A model generated the notes under the pieces. That model worked only from the letters and a program-made list of their open reading frames with translations. It was not told the origin of the DNA and made no database searches. Positions 41,820-53,510 of a stretch of DNA of 64,000 bases are shown here, piece by piece. Numbering within the stretch: position 1 is the first letter of the stretch; each line of letters starts with the position of its first letter. The DNA is from Aradus depressus (taxonomy: Eukaryota > Arthropoda > Insecta > Hemiptera > Aradidae), in contig OY759223.1 in the NCBI GenBank assembly GCA_963662175.1, forward strand, positions 14,548,249 through 14,612,248, given 5' to 3'. A program made the translations under genes and the position numbers.

Positions 41820-42590
41820 AAAAATCTTGAGCATGTCGTCCATCGAATGGGACGTTAAGCGATGATCCCGAGCCTGCAGGATGTCAGATACTCGTTAAAG
41901 ACCCTTACCCTAGGTGAATAAACATAGGTAGGCAAAATGTAGGACTCTCACTGTAGAGTCGGGCTCATCTCCAACAGTGCCATGTAAGAGCACTCTGGTA
42001 ATAAGCGATATGCAGGGGCGTAGCCAGGATTTTGAGCAGGGGGAGGGGGGGGGGGGAGGCAAAGTTAGGCTACAGGAGAGGGGGGGGAGGGGGGGGGGTA
42101 TGGAATCCCGGTGGGCATAGCCCGCAGTTTCCTTGGTTAGCGCTGCAGGCTTTTTGTTATTCATTTTGGAGACTCGGACCCCTAGAAGCTCCCCTGACGT
42201 AACCACTGACTGTAATACTTGACTTTACATGAGCAGCAAAAATGAAATGCGCAGCAGCAGCAAATGCACGCTGTGGTTTCTGTGCTTTTAGAATTAAATT
42301 ACTCACATCCAATAGCATGCTTTTGCTGCTGCTGCGCTTTGCATTTTTACTGCGCATGTAAAATCAGCTTTATGAGTATTAAGTATAATATAAATGAAGA
42401 TTTTGAGCGAGGAAATGAAATAATCGAATTCATGTATATTTATATAAATGTAATATGACTTTTTTTGTACATGTACATTTAAGTAAAACACAATTTTCAT
42501 CTTGGTTTTTGCCCTGGCCAGGGGGCGGTACGTGCCCCCCCTGGCAATATGACCTCGTAGTTGAAGCCCGGGCATGAGTCACAATAATTT
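41820..42590 (+). repeat. SINE-A copy split by MITE-1
   Basis: 5' part 41820-42012 (ATGGGACGTTAAGCGATGAT to AATAAGCGATATG); the copy resumes at 42547 with ATATGACCTCGTAGTTGAAG and GCCCGGGCATGAGTCACAAT. Confidence 0.88.
42013..42546. mobile_element. MITE-1 copy 2
   Basis: CAGGGGCGTAGCCAGGATTT begins it and CCCCCCCTGGCA ends it, inside a SINE-A, with ATATG duplicated (42008-42012, 42547-42551). The GCAGCAGCAGCAAATGCA hairpin is retained at about 42236-42355. Confidence 0.85.
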
Positions 42591-42689
42591 CTAGAATGCC
42601 TGGAACGTATGCAAATGATAACTTCATATAACACTATCTTTTTACATGAATAACCTCACCAAAATAACCTTGAAAGTTAGCTCGACTTA

Positions 42690-42800
42690 AATACCCTAAT
42701 AACTGCGGACGTAATGAATATATCGACAAAAAATTTAGTACGTAAGTCAACAATTGATTTTTAGCCCAAATAGTCGATTGGTTTTGGAGGGAGAGAAAAA
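42690..42800 (-). repeat. Repeat C fragment
   Basis: CCTAATAACTGCGGACGTAA and TTTTAGCCCAAATAGTCGAT. Confidence 0.6.
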
Positions 42801-42839
42801 AATTAATTTAACATAAAACCATGAAAACAAGAAAACTAG

Positions 42840-42990
42840 GGTTAAAGTATGTTTGAAACAATGAAAAGACATGCTGGAAGAGCGCCAACAAAATTGGTCA
42901 GACATGTGGTTGGCAACCACTGGGTAACAGAAAATAACGCAAGAAGGAAGACGTGTTAGTGGAGGGTCAGGAAAGTAAAGTCAACGGGTC
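42840..42990 (+). pseudogene. Decayed RTE-like LINE C-terminus
   Basis: A plus-strand frame reads GRAPTKLVRHVVGNHWV, comparable with the GRPPTRW-D--V--W tail of RTE-like ORFs. Short and without context. Confidence 0.35.
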
Positions 42991-43157
42991 GTTCAGAATT
43001 AAGAAGATGTCAGACAGAAGGAAGGGCAAAGATGTGAAAGTTAATAATAGTGAGGAATAAGAAAATATGTACATTTTTATATTTGGTTTCTGCTGAAGAT
43101 GTAAAGAAAGATCATTAGCAAAATACGTCGGTGAATAACGAAATTTTATGTATGTAT

Positions 43158-43741
43158 ACAGGGGCGTAGCCAGGGGAGGCGCGCGTGCACCCCCCCCCCC
43201 CCCCCCCCCCTGGCAAGAGCAAAAAACCAAGATAAAAATTAAATAAACTAAAAAAAGTTTTATTAACAATGGATTGCTTGCAAGTTACCATTAGGATCTT
43301 CAAATTTCCCGTGCATCTGATTCCTAAATCAGTAATCAGCTGTTACATAAATGTACATGTACAAAACAAGTCATATTACATTTATTTAAATATACATGAA
43401 TTCGATCATTTCATTTCCTCGCTCAAAATCGTCATTTATGTTATACTTTGTACTCTTAAAGCTAATTTTATATGGGCAGTAAAAATGCAAAGCGCAGCAG
43501 CAGCAAATGCACGCTATTGGATGTGAGTCATTTAATTCTAAAAGCACAGAAACCACAGCGTGCATTTGCTGCTGCTGCGCTTTGCATTTATTTAAGTATT
43601 ACAGTCAATGGTTACCTCATGGGGAGCTTCCAGAAGTCCGAGTCCCCCAAATTAATAACAAAAAGTCTACAGTGCTAACCACGGAAACTGCGGGCTGTGC
43701 CCCCGGGAGTCTATACCCTCCAACCTCGTAGCCTAACTTTG
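43158..43741. mobile_element. MITE-1 copy 3
   Basis: CAGGGGCGTAGCCAGGGGAG followed by a run of about 20 C. The interior is the reverse complement of copy 1, including the hairpin (about 43485-43590). The right end stops at TTTGTCAAG beside a SINE-A fragment. Confidence 0.85.
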
Positions 43742-43790
43742 TCAAGATAAAACGCCTCGGCCGGGTTCCGAACCTGCGATACTTTCGACA
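43742..43790 (-). repeat. SINE-A fragment
   Basis: CGCCTCGGCCGGGTTCCGAA, a reversed B-box region. Confidence 0.55.
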
Positions 43791-44396
43791 TTTATTTAGG
43801 GCCTTTTTGGGAAACTACTACAGAAATCAAAACTTAGTAGAAGACCAGCTACAATTTCTACAAGAAATGTGGTAATATTTATTGTTTATTTTTTATTATT
43901 TGTTAATTTATTTATTAGTTTTATTAATTCATTATTTATATATTTATTTTATTATTTCCATTATTTTTAATATTTTTATCATCACAAGACAGACAGGAAA
44001 TATTTTTTTTCTTTTATAATGAGAAGGTCAGAAAAAATGAATTCCGATTATATAACTGTCTCTATACTTCGGGAAGTAAATAAAATTCAGGAAAAAAATT
44101 TTGAATTTTTCATGAGTAAAAAATTAATTTTGACGACACCCAATCTCTCTCGTATTATTATTATTATTCACAATTTTTTAAAAATACATATATTTTCTAT
44201 GTTGTTATCCCAAATAAGAGAGATTCTATGAGATCTGTTAATGAGTGAAGATTATGCAGAGATGCACTGAGTGGGTCATAGAAAGGTTTTCCCTTACAGG
44301 AAAGTATGCCAGTATGTCCACTCTAATACTTTTTGATCCAGTTCGGTGGAGTTACATCGTCCAGTATGCCACACCAAAATATATATACCTTTAAAT
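43791..44396. other. Unassigned stretch
   Basis: (TTTATTA)-rich tract near 43875-43985. No gene. Confidence 0.4.
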
Positions 44397-44509
44397 TATA
44401 AAGAAAACACGAATATTTTTTAATATTGTCTATTTCACAAGATATAAAGTATAATAGAGTATAAAATATAATAGACAATATTAAAAAACATTCGTGTTTT
44501 CTTTATATT
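44397..44509. mobile_element. Palindromic MITE-D copy 2 (short)
   Basis: TATAAAGAAAACACGAATAT and its complement, with the central segment of the longer copies deleted. Confidence 0.7.
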
Positions 44510-44599
44510 GCTCATTCTTCAATGGGTTCCAGTCTTGTTTTACTTTACAGCTTCATTGTTTCCTTCTGTTACTTATGCCCCCCGGACTTTGAATGCTCC

Positions 44600-44760
44600 C
44601 TCGTCTCTCATGAGTAACCTAAATGTTTGCCAACCCAGGTTTAGTAACCAAGGATAGGAGTCTTAATGGATGTCGAACCTATCACTCAGCGTCCCATCCG
44701 AAGGACGGCGTCCTCTATTTTTTTTACCTTCCAGATAAAAAGGTAAGAGCCAGCTGTCGA
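44600..44760 (-). repeat. SINE-A fragment
   Basis: GTCCCATCCGAAGGACGGCG within a diverged reversed copy. Confidence 0.6.
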
Positions 44761-44859
44761 ACGACAGATTGATTTAGATCCTTCTTTTTTTTTCTTCAAC
44801 TGATTTTGCTATAACATAACTCTAACAAAAAAAATGAGGGCACCGGTAAAAGGTAAAAA

Positions 44860-45130
44860 ATAAACTTGAGCACGCCGTCCTTCGGACGGGGGTCGATTTG
44901 TCAGAAAAACAATAGATGTCATCGTTAGAGGGTTCTGGATTCACATATAAAATGCGTTGCGATACATTAACTCTATCAGGAGTTATCATGTTTACGGATC
45001 CACAGATAGACAGGATTTGTATTTTTCTTATCTGGAGGTCGTAAAGCATAAAATTCCATTGAAAACTCCGGATCGAATTGTTGACCGATTACATAACTTC
45101 CCCTATCTTCATATAGCTGAGGAAGTAAAA
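44860..45130 (+). repeat. SINE-A scrap followed by repeat C 3' half
   Basis: CTTGAGCACGCCGTCCTTCG, then TCTATCAGGAGTTATCATGT, GAAAACTCCGGATCGAATTG and ATAGCTGAGGAAGTA. Confidence 0.6.
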
Positions 45131-45210
45131 ATATTTAAAGAAAAAATATATATATTAAATTTAAAATAAAAAAAATAAAAAAACCGACACAAAAATGAAC
45201 CTTTAAGAAA

Positions 45211-45232
45211 GGGGGGGGGGGGGGGGGGGGGG
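45211..45232. repeat. G homopolymer, about 22 bp
   Basis: Uninterrupted G run, the beginning of GGAGGAGGAGGGG. Confidence 0.9.
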
Positions 45233-45244
45233 AGGAGGAGGGGC

Positions 45245-45505
45245 TTGGCCCTTATAAACATTTGAGCTCAAACTCCAAGTCTCTAGCTGTAATAGAGGCC
45301 GAGATCCCTACACAAGCTCTGATGAAATCTAAAGGACTTGGAAACATACCAAATTTCCACCAAACATGGCTAAGAACCATCTCGCAAATACCACCTTTTG
45401 AAATTAAAAAAAAAACACTTTGAAATCGGTTCAGCCGTCTTGGAGCTACAGACAGACAAAGGCTTCAAACTTATAACACCCCTCCTTTTAAGTCGGGGGT
45501 TAAAA
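45245..45505 (-). repeat. Repeat E copy, reversed
   Basis: CTGTAATAGAGGCCGAGATC ... CTTATAACACCCCTCCTTTT and GTCGGGGGTTAAAA. Confidence 0.65.
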
Positions 45506-45838
45506 AAAATATAAAGGTTCGTTGAACTGAAAAGTGTCAAGGTTGAAAGTTACCCAATAGAAACAGAAACATCGTTAGATATTGATTCGTTTTGCCATTG
45601 AGACACTGAATGATCCTGTTAAATCTTACCAACATTTTATTTTTTTCTCTTGGAATATATTTCTTAACCCTAATTAACCTGTTAAGATTTCCCAACAGAA
45701 AAAAAGAAATCCAAAACAAACCTCGAGAGTTTTTCCCTCGAAATATAAATCTGTAGTTTTGTCTGTATGTGTTTGTAACCAGTTGGAGAAGCACTCCCGT
45801 CATCATCTATCTCATCGTCATCGATAATATGTACATGT
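45506..45838. other. Unassigned stretch
   Basis: No gene or named repeat. Confidence 0.35.
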
Positions 45839-46437
45839 ATATTCTTTCTGTTAACTATTCCTTCTGCCAATCAGAATCTTCCTTTTATAGAACATATTTA
45901 TTGAGTCAAGTTCTTTATTTGAACAATTAATCAAAATATAGAAGTCGACTCAATAAATATGTTCTACTAATAGAAGATTCTGATTGACGAAGGAATAGTT
46001 AACATAAAGAATATTATATGTATAAAGAATGTATTATAGATACTGATGATGGCAGTGCTTCCCGAAACCTTTCTAATTGTAATTTTTTGAGAAGACAAAA
46101 TATAAATGGGAGAAGTGATGGTGTAATAATAAATTATATATGAATTAAGAATCTCCTCACACAACCCAAAAGTAATATAATTAATACATGTATATTCTTT
46201 ATGTTAACTGTTCGTCAATCAGAATCTCCTATTATAGAACATATTTATTGACGAAGGAATATTTAACATAAAGAATACAAGTATTATAGATACTGATGAT
46301 GGCAGTGCTTCCCGAAACCTTTCTAATTGTAATTTTTTGAGAAGACAAAACATAAATGGGAGAAGTGATGCTGTAATAATATATTATATATGAATTAAGA
46401 ATCTCCTTATACAACCCAAAAAGTAATATAATTAATT
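45839..46437. repeat. Inverted and tandemly duplicated block
   Basis: TAGAACATATTTATTGAGTC at 45887 is inverted at about 45945. A unit containing CTGATGATGGCAGTGCTTCC, CGAAACCTTTCTAATTGTAA and GAGAAGACAAAATATAAATG occurs at 46012-46187 and again at 46272-46437. Confidence 0.75.
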
Positions 46438-46794
46438 TTAAAAAAAACTTAAGTTGTTGTTTTAAGTGATTGTGATTGCTATTTAATCACTTGAAACATA
46501 GATGAGCCATACTAAAAGCCTGTTCGAATAGCCTTCATGATCCAACAAACCAATACATTTTGTATATTTTTGTTATTATTTACTAATATGTATAATATAC
46601 CATGTTTTTTCACTGTATAACCGATATAAATACATTTTTCTAAAATTACAATTTGTCAGCCTTAATTTTGGAAAAACATATCTATCAGTATCATTATTAG
46701 TTGGTTATTATTAGTATCATTATTGGTTGTGTAAGATTCTAAATTTACAATAATGTACTTTATAATAGCCATATTTTTCTCCCATTAATTTTTT

Positions 46795-47058
46795 CGAGGT
46801 CAATTGCCTATTACCAGAACCTTTTTACTTCACTCTAGTGGATATGAGCCCGACTCTACTGCGGAAGTCCTAAATTTCGCCTACCTAGATTTATTCACCT
46901 AGGGTGTCTTTAACGAGTACTTGACATCGCTTAACGTCCCATCTGAAGGGTGTACTCAAGGTTTTTAGATAAAAAAAAACCTAAAGGCCTCGGCCGGGTT
47001 TCGAACCCGCGGTCTTGAGCTCAGTACGCTAGCACGATACCACGGAGTAATGGCGCTA
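46795..47058 (-). repeat. SINE-A copy
   Basis: GATATGAGCCCGACTCTACT, AACGTCCCATCTGAAGGG and GGGTTTCGAACCCGCGGTCT. Confidence 0.8.
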
Positions 47059-47129
47059 ATCAACATAAAAAAATGTTTTTCAACGGAATTGACTGAAAGA
47101 AGAGGGACAGAGGCTCAACTCAAAAACGC

Positions 47130-47215
47130 CAATAAAGGCCGATGTAAAGAATGTATCGACAAAAAATTTAATATGAGGATTCAGAAGCCCCTAAATAATT
47201 CAACTATTCATAAAA
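47130..47215 (-). repeat. Repeat C fragment
   Basis: GGCCGATGTAAAGAATGTAT and AATATGAGGATTCAGAAGCC. Confidence 0.55.
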
Positions 47216-47499
47216 TAAATAAATATATTATTAATTTTAATTACTTGTTAAGCCTACCGTGCACAATATATAAGCTTACTTCCTTTCTGGTCGAACTAAC
47301 TGCAAGGTCTGTTGGCGTTACGATATTTGTATAGCTGTTGAATCACACACTTCCATATAACTGGCAGGTAGACAGCTGGTTCGACTTTCCCTCAACAATA
47401 CCATATAGTCTGAGGTATCACGTAATAAATTCTTAAGACCTGTTTGGGAGGAAAACAGAGGGGTGAAGCCTTACTTATCCGGATTAGAAAAGAAAAAAT

Positions 47500-48110
47500 T
47501 GAAAACAATTAAGGCGTAGACAAGGTTCACGACGTAGATTTTCCGTGAAAACGTCGGGATAAACTCATTTTTCATTTTCTTTTCAATGCTGCCGTAGCTC
47601 TTGCATTTGCTCGGCACTAGACTTTTTAGGTTTTTTAAATTCCTTTTGTTGCGAGCTTTTCTCTGATTTGCGTTTTTTATAATTCCGCGCATATTCACGA
47701 GTCATATGAGACATCTTTAATTTTTTTGCAATTTTCAATTTAACACAGATTTTTACATATATTTCGGCGAATATTTTTACAGTTTCTCACTTTGAGTCCT
47801 AGTAGTGCTCCTCAAGCTCTTTACAAAGACAACCGAATCAACGACCTATCTAAACGCGTTATCATGCTACACTAATTTCTAATTTTACACAACGCTAATT
47901 CGCAACAATCATCCGCCGGCGCCCACACTAGCCCGATAACGTCACAGGCAAAACAAACATGTACAAACATGCTCCTCAACCGTTGTTATCGCATTATTAG
48001 TCTCGTAGTTATTATCGATTGAAATCTGACGGTATTTTGTAACACAAGAAAGTTTGACCGGCTATCATTGTGCTTAACGAGCAAATAGACGTTTTCACGT
48101 AAAAAAAAAA
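47500..48110 (-). repeat. Repeat F copy 2
   Basis: Shares TTTTCCGTGAAAACGTCGG, GCTCTTGCATTTGCTCGGCA, CGCCGGCGCCCACACTAGCC and GACGGTATTTTGTAACACAA with 34370-35130, but has only one 160-bp unit. The minus-strand frame is partly open in both copies. Confidence 0.7.
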
Positions 48111-48139
48111 AAAAAAAAAAAACATTTTCAACGGTAAAA

Positions 48140-48640
48140 AATTAGACGTAATCACCGTTTATTAAAACCTATCGCAAGTTTGGGCTAAAAATTAATAGTT
48201 GACTTACATAAGGGCTTCTGAATCCTCACACTAAATTTTATAGGGCTTTTTTAGTTGAGCCTCTGACCCCCTTCCATTCCGGCGATCCAGCGGAAAATTA
48301 GTAGGTGTTGTCCTTATGGTATGGATACACATACTGAATATCATGTCGATACATTCATTACATCAACAGTTATTAGAGTTTTTTTTGCTTAAGACCACCC
48401 TAATTCTCCCCTTCCCTTTGACCGATTTGACTGAAAATCAATAGGTGGCCTCCTTATGAGGTTCTGGATATACATGTAAAATTTTGTTTTGATACATTCA
48501 TTTTATTAGCAGTTATCGTGTTCACAAACAGAGAGCTTTTTTTTTTTGGAATCAGGGGATCAAACATATTTTGGTGAAAACATGGAATTTCTGACTGATA
48601 TAATTTTCCTTATTCTACAGCTGGGGAAGAAAAAAAAAAT
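48140..48640 (+). repeat. Repeat C copy
   Basis: GGGCTTCTGAATCCTCACAC, TCATTACATCAACAGTTATT, TGAAAATCAATAGGTGGCCT and TACAGCTGGGGAAGAA. Confidence 0.7.
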
Positions 48641-49500
48641 ATAATTAGGTACCTTTAGGCATAATTTTTCGAAACATATACGTTTTAATTTTTTGCTTAG
48701 AAAGATTTCAATCAGATATAGTTTAGTCCTGAGCAATTCACATTCTACAAACCCATTGTATAGAAACCATCTGCACAATCCTATGGCAAATTTCAAAGCT
48801 AATTAGCGCAAGCAAAGCTGGGAAAACAAGTAGAAAAACATACCTGAGAAGCAACATACCGATGGGGACAGGAGAACTGGGGAAGGGTGGGTGAGCAATC
48901 GTCATGACAACCCCCCTCCGCCCTCTATCGACCAGACCCCCCCTCCCCCCCTTTATAATGAAACCCCCTTTCAATAGAGCCCTCCTTGCCACAGGGCAGT
49001 CTTGTCAACAAACCTACGGAGATATCAGATTTTGAAGACTGGCTTAAACCTTTCATTTCGGTCCCACTCCCACATTTCCTATCCATTATTATACAAGTAC
49101 TCTCAGAATCACTGAACAGAGTTCAAATGATTGCTGTCCAGTGGCCTTTCCCAACACAAGATACGTAACGATACACGAGATACGTGATATATCAATTGAC
49201 AGGGTTAGAATCAAAATGGTCCAAGTGACATTTTTGAAAATTTTTCGTTAAGTGCATAATCGGGTACAAAAATCATAGTTCTGTTCAGGAAAAAAGTTGT
49301 CCAAGTGAAATCCTAGCCAGTGCTGAGATCTAGTGGCAAATAACTTATACCATTTTGGTGACATAAACAAGTACCTAACTTATCAATAATGACCTTGAAT
49401 TTAAGATTTTTATACAATTTTATAATAGCAACTTTCACCATAAAAGCAGAAGACAAAATATTTTCGGTTTCTGGTTATCAGTTAAGCACTTAATGCATAC
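48641..49500. other. Unassigned stretch
   Basis: A C-rich segment at 48908-48970 (CCCCCCTCCGCCC, CCCCCCTCCCCCCC). No gene. Confidence 0.35.
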
Positions 49501-49707
49501 ATTATAAAGAAAACATGAATGTTTTTTAATATTGTCTATTTCACAAGATATATAAAATATATGGGAGTACTTTCGAGGGTTCCCTATATTTTACTGTATT
49601 TGTTAAGTCGTGGCTGAAGATGGTAGCAATACCGAAAGTACTCCCATATATTTTATATATCTTGTGAAATAGACAATATTAAAAAACATTCATGTTTTCT
49701 TTATAAT
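49501..49707. mobile_element. Palindromic MITE-D copy 3
   Basis: About 80-bp arms (TATAAAGAAAACATGAATGT ... TATATGGGAGTACTTTCG) with their complement. The centre has AAGTCGTGGCTGAAGATGGT. Confidence 0.75.
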
Positions 49708-49939
49708 TTATTAAGTGTTTTACAATATCTCTGCAAAAATGTTAAATATCACTTAATGCTTACTTTCTTCAAAGTTTAAAAAATGTCACTTAGACCATTT
49801 TGATTCTAACCCCGTCAATTATATCCATATTTTCTAACCGTATATCAATATATATATATACATAAATTGAATTTATTTTTTTTTACATATATCTTAATAC
49901 AATCTTAGAGAAACGTTTCACTAGTTGGAGAATTAGTAT

Positions 49940-50170
49940 TTTATATTAATTTTCAGCGGTATCAGCATAAAGGAAGGCGGTTCAGGGGGGCTCAATTCAA
50001 AAACCCTAACAACTGCCGATGTAATGAATCATACAAAATTTAGTATGATTCCGGAGCCCCTTTGTAAGTCAACTGTTGAATATTAGCGGACAGCTGAATA
50101 ACAGTCGACTGGTTTTGAAGAAGGAGCGAAAAGTTAATTGATTAATTCGTTCTAGAGATTAACCAGCAAT
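49940..50170 (-). repeat. Repeat C copy, partial
   Basis: AACCCTAACAACTGCCGATG, TGATTCCGGAGCCCCTTTGT and AATTGATTAATTCGTTCTAG. Confidence 0.6.
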
Positions 50171-51060
50171 TACAGCCCGGGAAATAAAAAGAGGGAAAAG
50201 TCAATCTGAATAAGGGAAAAAAATCTGGAGGGGTGAAGACTTCACTCTGTCTACACAAGCCACTCATAAATCATAGGTAAATGGTGTCGGAAGTGTAGCT
50301 TAGTGTTTAGCGTGGGTGAATGTGACACTTAAATAGCGGCTGTCGGCTCACTAAATATAGGACTGGAAGCTATGCACAACCTATCCAGCTGCCCTATTAT
50401 CCACATTGAAAGGTGCGCAACCATGGTTCAACACAACTTTAAACTAACAACCTTTGATACTGGCCTCCATTCTTAGTAATTAATAATTTTAAAAAAAGTA
50501 CATTAATCAATAGGTGACATTTACCAAAGATTGACACATAATTAACACTAGATAAAAGTGATTATTAATCACAATGTAGCTGGCTGGAAAGTCTTCAAAC
50601 TATCCAAGGATTTCAAAATGCAATAGGAAATTAGTTACGTAAAATAGATCTAGTTCACCGTAAACATTCTCAAATAGCCGGGGACCTGACTTCCCACAAG
50701 GCGGCTCAGTACGGTTACTCAAAGACTCATAAACCTGCAGAACAGCAAGTTTTTTTTATTTTTCAAAAGTTTATTTAGAGAGCATAAACTAGCCGAATAA
50801 TATAATAATACTTCCCCATCACGAATTATTTTCGCGCTCCCTCCAAAGCCAATCCGTTTGGGCTAGAACTCAATATTTGACGTATATAGTGGCCTCTTTT
50901 AGGATTATCAGAAGTATATTGGCTCAACAAGAGATACAGCGTGTAAGGTTCCTATCCCTGCGCATTCTAGAATTGTGTGTACGTAAAATAACAATATAAA
51001 ATGGAGGCACCTCATACCTAGCCTTGCGTATGTCATTACGGACTTTAAGAACCACTGATA
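50171..51060. other. Unassigned stretch with a repeat C scrap at 50800-50900
   Basis: ATACTTCCCCATCACGAATT at about 50809 is one end of repeat C. The rest is not identified. Confidence 0.4.
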
Positions 51061-51582
51061 TCATATATATAAAGCTGAAAATGTCTGCGTTGTACCGCTA
51101 TAACTCACGAACGGCTTGATGGATTTGATTAATTTTTTTTTAAATTTGTTCGTCATCGTCTGTGGAAGGTTATAGGCGTATTAGTACCTCAATATCTGGT
51201 CCATCCCAGCATCCACCCACGCAATCTTTGTAACTCAAAAACCACTGCAATGATTAATGAGGAATCTTTTTGAATAGATAAGTTTTATCTACCGGAAGGT
51301 TAAGGTCTATTTTTTAATCAACCCCTGGTCCATCCCAGCATCCACTCACGCAATCTTTGTAACTCGAAAACCATTGCAACGATTAATGAGAAATCCTTTT
51401 GGATAAATTAGTTTTAGCTCCAAAGCTAGCGTTACTACAGTTGAAGGACTATAAGCCTTATTCTGTATGAATAATTGAAAATTATAACATCATGAATGTA
51501 CTGTCGAGGAACTGAATAGCCTTATAGGAGATATTGGGAGAAAAGTCAAAGTTCCCCGGGCAACGCCGGGTATTACTGCTAG
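51061..51582 (+). mobile_element. Non-autonomous Helitron
   Basis: Begins TCATATATATAAAGCTG after an A. Ends with the hairpin CCCGGGCAACGCCGGG, 7 nt, then CTAG before a T. This is the A|TC...CTAG|T arrangement of Helitrons. It contains two tandem units of about 130 bp (from about 51190 and 51325, each with GGTCCATCCCAGCATCCAC). No Rep/helicase ORF. Confidence 0.75.
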
Positions 51583-51823
51583 TATATTAATAAGAAGGTG
51601 CTACAGTAGTAAGATATTTCAGCTATAGAGATCATCTATCAGATCAGATTACAAGGAAACAAGATATTTTTGACAGGTATCAAATATAATCTCTGGAGAA
51701 GTATAAGTCTATCCAGAACCGATCCTAGAGGAGGGAAGGAGGGGCACAGATTTTCATTGTTGACGAAAACGGCAGGTTATTATTACTTTCAAAAAATGTA
51801 ATAATTTTATTACAACCGTTAGC

Positions 51824-52026
51824 ATGCCGCTCTACGGATGGGAGGTAAAGCGATGGTCCCCCCCGATGGTACTCATTAAAGACTCCTCCTACCCTAGTCT
51901 AGGTGAATGAAATTTTAGGACTCCCATAGAAGAGTTGGGCTAATGTCCACCAAAGAGACAAAAAAGCGCTCTGGTAATAAGCGATATTACCTCGAAGTTA
52001 AAAGCCCGGGCTTGAGTCACAATAAC
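51824..52026 (+). repeat. SINE-A copy, diverged
   Basis: ACGGATGGGAGGTAAAGCGA and GCCCGGGCTTGAGTCACAAT. Confidence 0.75.
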
Positions 52027-52511
52027 TAGTTTAATAACTTATTTATTCAAGGATATTTAAATATAAATAATTATATGTGCTTATACTTGGATCGGCCATC
52101 GGTAAAGTAAGCCCGCCCCTGGCTTCAATGAGGTTCGTTATTTTTGGTACCCAGAAACGAACACAAAGCTCTTCCTCTGTCCTTCGGATCTACCAGGAAG
52201 CAAAAAATGATTTACAAGGTCGAAGGCTATGTTGTTCATGTTGGATTATTAAATAGACAGATTGGATAGGGAAATGAGCCGGAGGCTGGGACAAAGTCGG
52301 GAGAAACTTAAAGAAAGTAACGGGAGAAGGGATTATTGTAAAAGACAGGCCTCGAAGTACTTAACAACAAACCGGTGTCCTTCAGGAAGTAACTGGGTAC
52401 CGGTTCTTTCATATGACAACATATATAAGAGGCATGATTCTTTGGTCCATTCAAATGAAAGTCAACTTGAAAGCATATGTAGGAGGGGATTTACAAATAA
52501 TTATTTATTTA
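52027..52511. other. Unassigned stretch
   Basis: A plus-strand frame from 52262 (MDREMSRRLGQSREKL...) is open for about 80 codons before it runs into the next SINE. It may be a transposon remnant, but no family is recognised. Confidence 0.3.
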
Positions 52512-52780
52512 TTATGAGTCATGCCCGGGCTTTAACTACAAGGTTACATCGCCTACCGCCAGAGAGCTCTTTCTTACTCCGGTGGTGACCCGACTCTATT
52601 AAGTGAGTCCTAAATTTTGCCTATTCTAAATTTGTATTTACCTAGGGCAGGGGGACCATCGCTTAACGTCCCATCCGAAGGACGTCGTGCTTAAGTTTTT
52701 TTTACTTTCCAGATAAAATAAACTAAGAGCCTCAGCCGGTTTTCGAACTCACAATCTTGAGCTCAGAAGGCAAGCACATA
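52512..52780 (-). repeat. SINE-A copy
   Basis: TTATGAGTCATGCCCGGGCT to CAATCTTGAGCTCAGAAGGC. Confidence 0.82.
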
Positions 52781-52927
52781 TATACTAATCATTATGATAT
52801 TATGTAAAACATATATACTTTTCTGCCAGGCCTCGCAATATATAATAATAATACATGGCAAGCATAAATAATAACATACATAATTGAACATACATGCTGT
52901 GGAAGTACATTGCCTGTTAGGTTAGGT

Positions 52928-53155
52928 TTTATGACTCATGCCCGGGCTTTAACTACACATCGCCTACTACCAGAGCGCTCTTTCGTCACTCTGGTGGACA
53001 TGAGCCCTACTATACCATGGGAGTCCTTAATTTTGGCTACCCTTAATTTTTATTCACCTAGGGTAGGGGTCTTTAACGAGTAACATTACATTATACAGGC
53101 TCGGGGCCATCGCTTAACGTCCCGAAGGACGGCCTAACTCTGAGCTACCGGGGCT
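52928..53155 (-). repeat. SINE-A copy, truncated
   Basis: TTATGACTCATGCCCGGGCT to CTCTGAGCTACCGGGGCT. Confidence 0.82.
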
Positions 53156-53510
53156 TGAATTTGACTTTGAATTCAAATATGAAATTTCATGTCGATTCAT
53201 TTATCACATCGGCAGTTATTAATGCTTTTGAGTTAAGCCTCCCCCCTAATCCCGCCTTCCCTTTGGTCGATTTTGCTGAAAATCAATTGTCGTCGTTAAG
53301 AGGGTTCTGGATTCACATCTAAAATTTCGTGTCGATACATACATTCTATCAGGAGTTAAAGTTTAACGAGTAACTGACATTATACAGGCTCGGGGACCAT
53401 CGCTTAACGTCCCGAATGACGACCTAACACTGAGCTACCGGCGCTTGAATTTGACTTTGAATTCAAATATGAAATTTCATGTCGATTCATTTATTACATC
53501 AGCAGTTATT
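53078..53510. repeat. Local duplication across a SINE-A / repeat C junction
   Basis: The segment 53078-53220 (AACGAGTAACATTACATTAT ... ATGAAATTTCATGTCGATTC) is repeated at about 53367-53510, including the same SINE-head/repeat-C junction (GAGCTACCGGNGCTTGAATT). Confidence 0.7.
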
